This document shows, piece by piece, positions 4,921 through 5,028 of a DNA stretch of 5,028 bases. The notes under the pieces were generated by a model that searched no databases, was not told where the DNA came from, and worked only from the letters and a program-made list of their open reading frames with translations. Every line of letters begins with the position of its first letter. Positions within the stretch are counted from its first letter, which is position 1. The stretch comes from CAZRIT01 sp964600225. GTDB taxonomy: Bacteria > Bacillota > Clostridia > Christensenellales > CAG-138. The position numbers were made by a program, and so were the translations under genes. The stretch is from assembly GCA_964600225.1 (NCBI GenBank), contig CAZRIT010000089.1, positions 1 to 5,028 of the forward strand. The letters run 5' to 3'.

Positions 4921-5028
4921 CAAAGTTGAGCCCTCCGCAGAGAAGCCGAATATCATGGTCAAGGGCGACCTGTGCGGCCGAAGCCCATACCTTGGGCATT
5001 CCGCTGCCCGCCATCCGCAGGATGGCAA
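4921..5028. other. No recognisable gene; hairpin-rich end of window
   Basis: I recognise no protein in any frame. One minus-strand frame, open from the window edge, ends at TGA 4961-4959, 38 nt before the terminator palindrome, and could be the last 22 codons of a gene. Another minus frame has more GC-ending codons but runs through the palindrome and repeats, which argues against it. Inverted repeats include GCCATCC/GGATGGC (5010-5026, loop GCA), GCCCA/TGGGC (4983-4997) and GGTC/GACC (4957-4970). A structured RNA 3' end on the minus strand is possible but unproven. Confidence 0.35.

Noticed and set aside
4592..5014. 140-codon minus-strand reading frame
   Set aside because: It runs through the terminator palindrome and most of the repeats, so its length reflects GC-rich repeats lacking stop codons, and no protein family is recognisable.

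Overview
The window looks like chromosomal DNA from a high-GC member of the Bacillota, probably a clostridial gut-type lineage. This is an inference from the GC-rich codons, GGAGG/AAGAGG-type ribosome binding sites, a bacterial ArgRS and a clostridial-looking SerRS. No taxonomic marker settles it.

Layout. Positions 1-44 hold a long GC-rich hairpin, probably the terminator of the gene to its right. Positions 85-882 (minus) encode RsmA/KsgA, the 16S rRNA dimethyltransferase. A 124-nt divergent intergenic region carries one sigma-70-like promoter for each direction. Rightward lie argS (1007-2695) and serS (2742-4022), 46 nt apart and probably cotranscribed. All three genes serve translation: one matures the small subunit and two charge tRNAs.

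The last 1 kb is very different. From 4034 to about 4870 it is packed with copies of a TGTCATTC-headed hairpin repeat in both orientations. Inside it sits one small gene (4248-4595) for a single-domain GIY-YIG nuclease with its expected catalytic residues in place. The nuclease core is bracketed by inverted repeat copies whose outer 12 nt match at 11 positions (4162-4173 and 4552-4563). The hairpins differ in sequence but share one plan: outer stem, a GA/GA internal loop, inner stem, short loop. Both stems change with base pairing kept. This resembles REP elements and their RAYT transposase, but with a GIY-YIG nuclease in the transposase position. It is the best candidate here for an undescribed system, and its mobility is an inference.

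A perfect 30-nt palindrome at 4891-4920 is a likely, probably bidirectional, terminator. The last 108 nt have no recognisable gene but several hairpins. They may be the 3' end of a minus-strand transcript that starts outside the window.
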